Assembly (NCBI GenBank): GCA_021842145.1 | Contig: JAKCBW010000003.1 | Span: 1 to 51,806, forward strand | Length of the DNA: 51,806 bases | DNA from: Actinomycetes bacterium | Lineage (GTDB): Bacteria; Actinomycetota; Acidimicrobiia; Acidimicrobiales; Acidimicrobiaceae | Direction: 5' to 3' | Shown: positions 47,967 to 51,806 of the stretch, one piece after another | Numbering within the stretch: the stretch's first letter is position 1 | How the letters are laid out: every line of letters begins with the position of its first letter | Made by a program: the position numbers and the translations under genes | The notes under the pieces: model-generated | Told to the model about the DNA's origin: nothing | What the model saw: the letters and a program-made list of their open reading frames with translations, nothing else | Database searches by the model: none

Positions 47967-49523
47967 TTGAAAAGCATGCAGTTGAGTCTGGAGCTAGAAC
48001 TGTCCCTTCTAGCGAACACTACCTTCTCGGTCATCGACTTTGAGACAACCGGGACGGACCCACAACTCGATCGAATCACTGAGGTAGGAGTGGTCAAAGT
48101 GAGGGGCGGGGAGATCCTACAGACCATCTCATGCTTTGTAAAGCAGCAGCGTAAGATACCACCGGCCATAACAGGCCTGACCGGCATCACTAACGAGATG
48201 CTGACTTTTGCGCCAAGCGAGGAATCCGTTGTTGAAGCGATCCATGGCGTCACCGAAGATTCGGTCATCGTGGGTCACAATGTCTCATTTGATCTCGGAT
48301 TCCTAAAGGCGGCATACGAACGGGTCGGCTATGAGGTAGAAAATACAAGAATCGACACCCTAGCCCTCGCACGCAAACTGCTGAGTGGAGAAGTCCCTGA
48401 TTTCAAGCTCGCCACCCTTAGCCACTATTTAAGGCTTGATCATCAGCCAAGACATCGGGCTTTTGACGACGCACTTGCTACCGTTGACCTGTTACATGTC
48501 CTGATTGAGAGGGCTGGAACCTACGGATGCACTCATATCGACGAGCTATACCGCCTCTCGAAAATCGACCTTGCATCAGTAGGATCGAAGCTAGGGATGT
48601 CTACCAAGCTCCCCCACCGTCCCGGTGTATATTTCTTCAAAGACTCAGACGGCAAGGTTATCTACATTGGGAAATCCGCCGACTTAAAGGCGAGGGTCCG
48701 AAGCTACTTCCATAGTGACTCCAGGCACAAGACTCCAAAAATGCTCAAGCAAGTAGCAGCGATTGAAGCCATCTCCTTCAAGACCGAGACCGAAGCCGCT
48801 GTAGCCGAGGTTCGGCTTATTCAAAAACAAAAACCCCAGTTCAACAAGGTCTATCTAGATCCAAACAAGTACGTATTCTTGCAGGACGATCCGACCCTGA
48901 GGGTTGTTGCCGATCAATCCCTCACGACCTGGGATGTTTCGAAAGAGTTTCCCCGGTTGCTCGGTCCGATTCGCTCAAAAACCCAGGCTCGACTCTGTAT
49001 CGCTGGCCTAAGTTTCGCCGGAACCAACCTCGGCACCCGTACAAAAACGTTATTCAGTATTTCCAGCCTTTTTGAGAAACGGACTCTCGAAGAACTACAT
49101 CTCAAAACGGTGAGCGAAATTGACAGACTGGCAAGCGGCAAAAGGTTTGAAGAGGCGGAGTCCCGACGCCAGGCGGCGATGACCCTTTACTCGCTCGCCA
49201 TTCGACAGATCGAGTTGGGTTGGTTGATCTCATCTGATTCCGGCTTTGAGATAGGTAACAGTATCGTCGAGAATGGAGTCCTCAAGAATCTTGCACCAAC
49301 CTGGGCAACGACGGACAACGTGCTTTTCGACTTATCTCTCGACGATACGTCCAGTGGGCTGACGAGGCAGCGGCTCGATGAAATGTGCATACTACTATGC
49401 CGTCTAAGGCCGAAAGTGGCGGCCTGGACCGAAACGACTGGTCGTGTACCCGAGAATCTACGGCTCCTGAGTGAACTCGTCGCTTTTTTGACTCCTCGGG
49501 GCCGGGACGATGTCTATCCGTGA
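47967..49523 (+). CDS. DEDDh exonuclease (DnaQ-like) fused to GIY-YIG (UvrC/Cho-like) nuclease
   Basis: VIDFETTGTDPQLDRITEVGVV, GHNVSFDLGFL, HRAFDDALATVDLL; then RPGVYFFKDSDGKVIYIGKSADLKARVRSYF; alternative ATG at 47976. Confidence 0.93.
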   Translation: MKSMQLSLELELSLLANTTFSVIDFETTGTDPQLDRITEVGVVKVRGGEILQTISCFVKQQRKIPPAITGLTGITNEMLTFAPSEESVVEAIHGVTEDSVIVGHNVSFDLGFLKAAYERVGYEVENTRIDTLALARKLLSGEVPDFKLATLSHYLRLDHQPRHRAFDDALATVDLLHVLIERAGTYGCTHIDELYRLSKIDLASVGSKLGMSTKLPHRPGVYFFKDSDGKVIYIGKSADLKARVRSYFHSDSRHKTPKMLKQVAAIEAISFKTETEAAVAEVRLIQKQKPQFNKVYLDPNKYVFLQDDPTLRVVADQSLTTWDVSKEFPRLLGPIRSKTQARLCIAGLSFAGTNLGTRTKTLFSISSLFEKRTLEELHLKTVSEIDRLASGKRFEEAESRRQAAMTLYSLAIRQIELGWLISSDSGFEIGNSIVENGVLKNLAPTWATTDNVLFDLSLDDTSSGLTRQRLDEMCILLCRLRPKVAAWTETTGRVPENLRLLSELVAFLTPRGRDDVYP

Positions 49524-49699
49524 GTCCACCTCAGCTTGTTTGGCGCTCGACTCAAGCAGAGATAGATTCGTGCAACACCGTCGCTACCAGGTGGATCTCA
49601 TTGGCCATTAGACAATTACGTAGCTCTAGTTTGAAGCGCCGTTAGAAGTAACCTCGAGTACCGATTGGCTTACAAAGGTTACACAACTAGATTCCTTTT

Positions 49700-50788
49700 A
49701 TGGAACTTTCAGACTCTCCCCAAATCGATTTTGATTTCCCTGGCTGGCCAGAGACTATTTTTACCCTCACAAAAAGGGAGAATCTCAGCTATGGTTGGGC
49801 TCATTCAGCGATGGTCGAAATACTTTCCGCAAGGGCCAATGAGATGGAGATGTCTGCCTTCCTAGCTGCGCTGAGGACCAAGGGTGAGACGATCGAAGAA
49901 ATGTCGGCATTTGCCGATTCGATGCTCAGTTTTGCCACCAAAGTCGACTTCGACGGCGAGGTGGTCGACACTTGCGGGACCGGAGGGGACAAAAAGGGAA
50001 CGATCAACGTCTCGACTGCCGCCGCCTTGATCCTCGCCGGCGCTGGTGTAACCGTATGCAAACATGGTGGCAGGGCTTCTTCGTCACTTAGCGGATCGGC
50101 GGATGTCCTTGAATACTTAGGAGTGGTCATCGACCTAGGGCCATCTGGAGTTGCGAAATGCATGGAAGAAGCTAGGATCGGCTTCTGCTTTGCCCCAACC
50201 TTCCACCCGGCTATGGCCAATGTCGCTAGCGTTCGCAGAGGATTAAAGATACCAACGGTCTTCAACTTCCTAGGTCCACTCGTAAATCCAGCCCTAGCAA
50301 AACGGCAGTTAGTGGGGGTATCAGACCCCCAAATTGCCGAGTCCATGGTGGGAGTGCTCCAGCGAATAGGTTCCCACTCTGCAATGGTTGTATACGGTAG
50401 CGACGGGCTCGACGAGGTAACTACTACCGGAAATAGCCATATCATCCAACTGACCAGGGATGAGATGGGTGAGGCGTCCATTGAAAGATACGAATTCGAC
50501 CCCTCCTCAGTAGGTATTTCCAGGGCCAAACTGGAAGACCTCAAGGGAGGAGACGCTGGATACAACGCAAAAGCCCTCATTGAAATTCTCGATGGCGTCC
50601 AAGGTGCCCGCACGGACATCGCTGTTCTCAATGCCGCCTGCGCCCTGGTAGTAGCCGGTGACGCAAAAAAAATCGAAGACGGCATCGACGTAGCGGAAAA
50701 ATCGATATCAACCGGAAATGCCGGAAGAGCATTGGAACAACTAATTGAGACGTCTAAAAAAATGGCAAATCCGACGCTTAGCCGTTGA
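49700..50788 (+). CDS. trpD: Anthranilate phosphoribosyltransferase
   Basis: VVDTCGTGGDKKGTINVSTAAALILAGAGVTVCKHGGRASSSLSGSADVLEYLG, FNFLGPLVNPA. Confidence 0.97.
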   Translation: MELSDSPQIDFDFPGWPETIFTLTKRENLSYGWAHSAMVEILSARANEMEMSAFLAALRTKGETIEEMSAFADSMLSFATKVDFDGEVVDTCGTGGDKKGTINVSTAAALILAGAGVTVCKHGGRASSSLSGSADVLEYLGVVIDLGPSGVAKCMEEARIGFCFAPTFHPAMANVASVRRGLKIPTVFNFLGPLVNPALAKRQLVGVSDPQIAESMVGVLQRIGSHSAMVVYGSDGLDEVTTTGNSHIIQLTRDEMGEASIERYEFDPSSVGISRAKLEDLKGGDAGYNAKALIEILDGVQGARTDIAVLNAACALVVAGDAKKIEDGIDVAEKSISTGNAGRALEQLIETSKKMANPTLSR

Positions 50789-51113
50789 GATAAAATTTTC
50801 ACAAAACTATTTCGAGAAACGAAGGCGAAACAGCAACTTGTAGCCGACAACAATAAACCGACCCACGAGAATTTACCGGCTTATGTCGGGCTAATATTTA
50901 CCCAGTAGCAATCACTGGCTATCCCCTTAACGGTGTAATCGCCCTTTTAGCCCGTCCCTCCTACCTGACCATTCGAAGATTCACCACCAGGTGAACTTAC
51001 TAGATAACGCAATGTCTCGCATTCGTAACTCTCCGAACAACAGTCCGTGAGACGCCTTAACTTTGGCACAAACGTAACCAATCCAGTTCAGAAGAGTAGG
51101 TAGGACCCCTCAC

Positions 51114-51129
51114 CCGCCCTCACGGACGG
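51114..51129. repeat. Hairpin CCG(c)CC-TCAC-GG(a)CGG, same architecture as the IS200 right-end hairpin
   Basis: Compared directly with 40445-40464. Confidence 0.5.
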
Positions 51130-51190
51130 ACCTCGCGCTCCCATTGGTTCGAAGCTCAAGTACGATGCAACCCTACTGCGATGCCACCTA

Positions 51191-51631
51191 TCAGCAACTC
51201 GAGCTATTAGCGGCACCGTCGGGCATGACGGTGTGACAGTAATCCACTCCAACTAGCTTTGTTCCGGAAAGATCAGCGCCAAGAAGGTTGGCTCCGGTGA
51301 GGTTGGCTCCGGTGAGGTTGGCTCTAATGACGTTTCCGCCTCCAATCTTTGAAGGAGTAAGCTTGGCGTGAGACAGCTTGGCGTCGGTAAGGTTAGCTCC
51401 GGAAAGATTAGCGTCGGTAAGGTTCGCTCCGGTGAGGTTGGCGCCGTCAAGTGCAGCTCCGGTGAGATTGGCGCCAGTGAGGTTCGCAGTTGCGAAGTTG
51501 GTGTAGGCGAGGTCCGCATAGGTTAGGTTCGCAAAAACCATGTCTGCGCCAGTGAGGTTGGCGGAAGCCAAGCTAGAGAAGGTCAAGTTCGCTCCAGAGA
51601 GTCTCAGACCTCCGGTAATGGCTGGGTGCAT
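51191..51631 (-). CDS. Pentapeptide-repeat protein
   Basis: Repeated A(N/D)LTGANL; C-terminal YCHTVMPDGAANSSSC; ATG at 51631 or TTG at 51640. Confidence 0.88.
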   Translation of the reverse strand: MHPAITGGLRLSGANLTFSSLASANLTGADMVFANLTYADLAYTNFATANLTGANLTGAALDGANLTGANLTDANLSGANLTDAKLSHAKLTPSKIGGGNVIRANLTGANLTGANLLGADLSGTKLVGVDYCHTVMPDGAANSSSC

Positions 51632-51636
51632 CAAGG

Positions 51637-51806
51637 TCAAGGTTTTGGCTCGATCTGGTAGGTAATAGGTCGGTTGTCGCCGGTAAGCCGCGGTGGGTTG
51701 GCGTTGAGTTGGTCAATGAGTCCACCGAGGGCCCGATTGATGCGGGGAGCGTCGGGCTGGCGGATAGTCACGGTAATTGCCCTGGGGCTGTAACGGATCT
51801 CGCCGG
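51637..51806 (-). CDS. Truncated CDS of unknown function, C-terminal end only
   Basis: Reads GEIRYSPRAITVTIRQPDAPRINRALGGLIDQLNANPPRLTGDNRPITYQIEPKP*; stop overlaps the TTG start option of the pentapeptide gene. Confidence 0.5.
   Translation of the reverse strand, partial: GEIRYSPRAITVTIRQPDAPRINRALGGLIDQLNANPPRLTGDNRPITYQIEPKP

Noticed and set aside
49801-50853. 350-aa minus-strand ORF
   Set aside because: Complete antisense shadow of trpD; low-complexity Ser/Pro/Ala composition and no recognisable domain
50979-50995. GATTCACCACC shared with the IS remnant 3' region, in hairpin TTCACC-ACCA-GGTGAA
   Set aside because: An 11-mer match is about chance level in a 52-kb window; no transposase remnant detected next to it
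51253-51519. Dense direct DNA repeats (ggttngctccggtgag)
   Set aside because: Explained by pentapeptide-repeat codons; not CRISPR, no unique spacers

Overview
This 51.8 kb window is chromosomal sequence that looks like a high-GC-branch actinobacterium, possibly Acidimicrobiia-like (inferred from gene content; no search was run). It contains: a complete 14-gene nuoA-N complex I operon on the minus strand with a divergent geranylgeranyl-reductase-family gene; a C5-type tetrapyrrole cluster (hemA, hemC, cobA-hemD fusion, hemB, hemL); proC; mshA; a small protein I identify as an RsiG-type c-di-GMP-responsive anti-sigma factor; an S26/SodX-like peptidase; a DCC-family protein; an AdoCbl-dependent ribonucleotide reductase (nrdJ); a glycan/envelope cluster (GT2, YfhO-like membrane protein, GtrA, SDR epimerase); a glycerol-kinase-like gene; two aminotransferases; and a directon (ROK kinase, SRPBCC, PimB-like GT4, QueG, DUF4031, flavin reductase, Zn ribbon) followed by a DnaQ-GIY-YIG fusion and trpD. 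The right end carries a pentapeptide-repeat protein and a truncated unknown CDS. The main non-routine observations are: (1) an RsiG homologue with two copies of the E-x3-S-x2-R-x3-Q-x3-D c-di-GMP signature, the second with His for Gln; (2) an unannotated, nonsense-interrupted IS200/IS605 TnpA pseudogene with a right-end-like hairpin in the spacer at about 40.15-40.46 kb; (3) a candidate NrdR-box pair spaced 31 bp upstream of nrdJ; (4) a cryptic KPPSNLAD peptide encoded in two heme-cluster spacers with only synonymous differences; (5) several 15-16 bp tandem repeats confined to spacers. No tRNA, rRNA or CRISPR was found.
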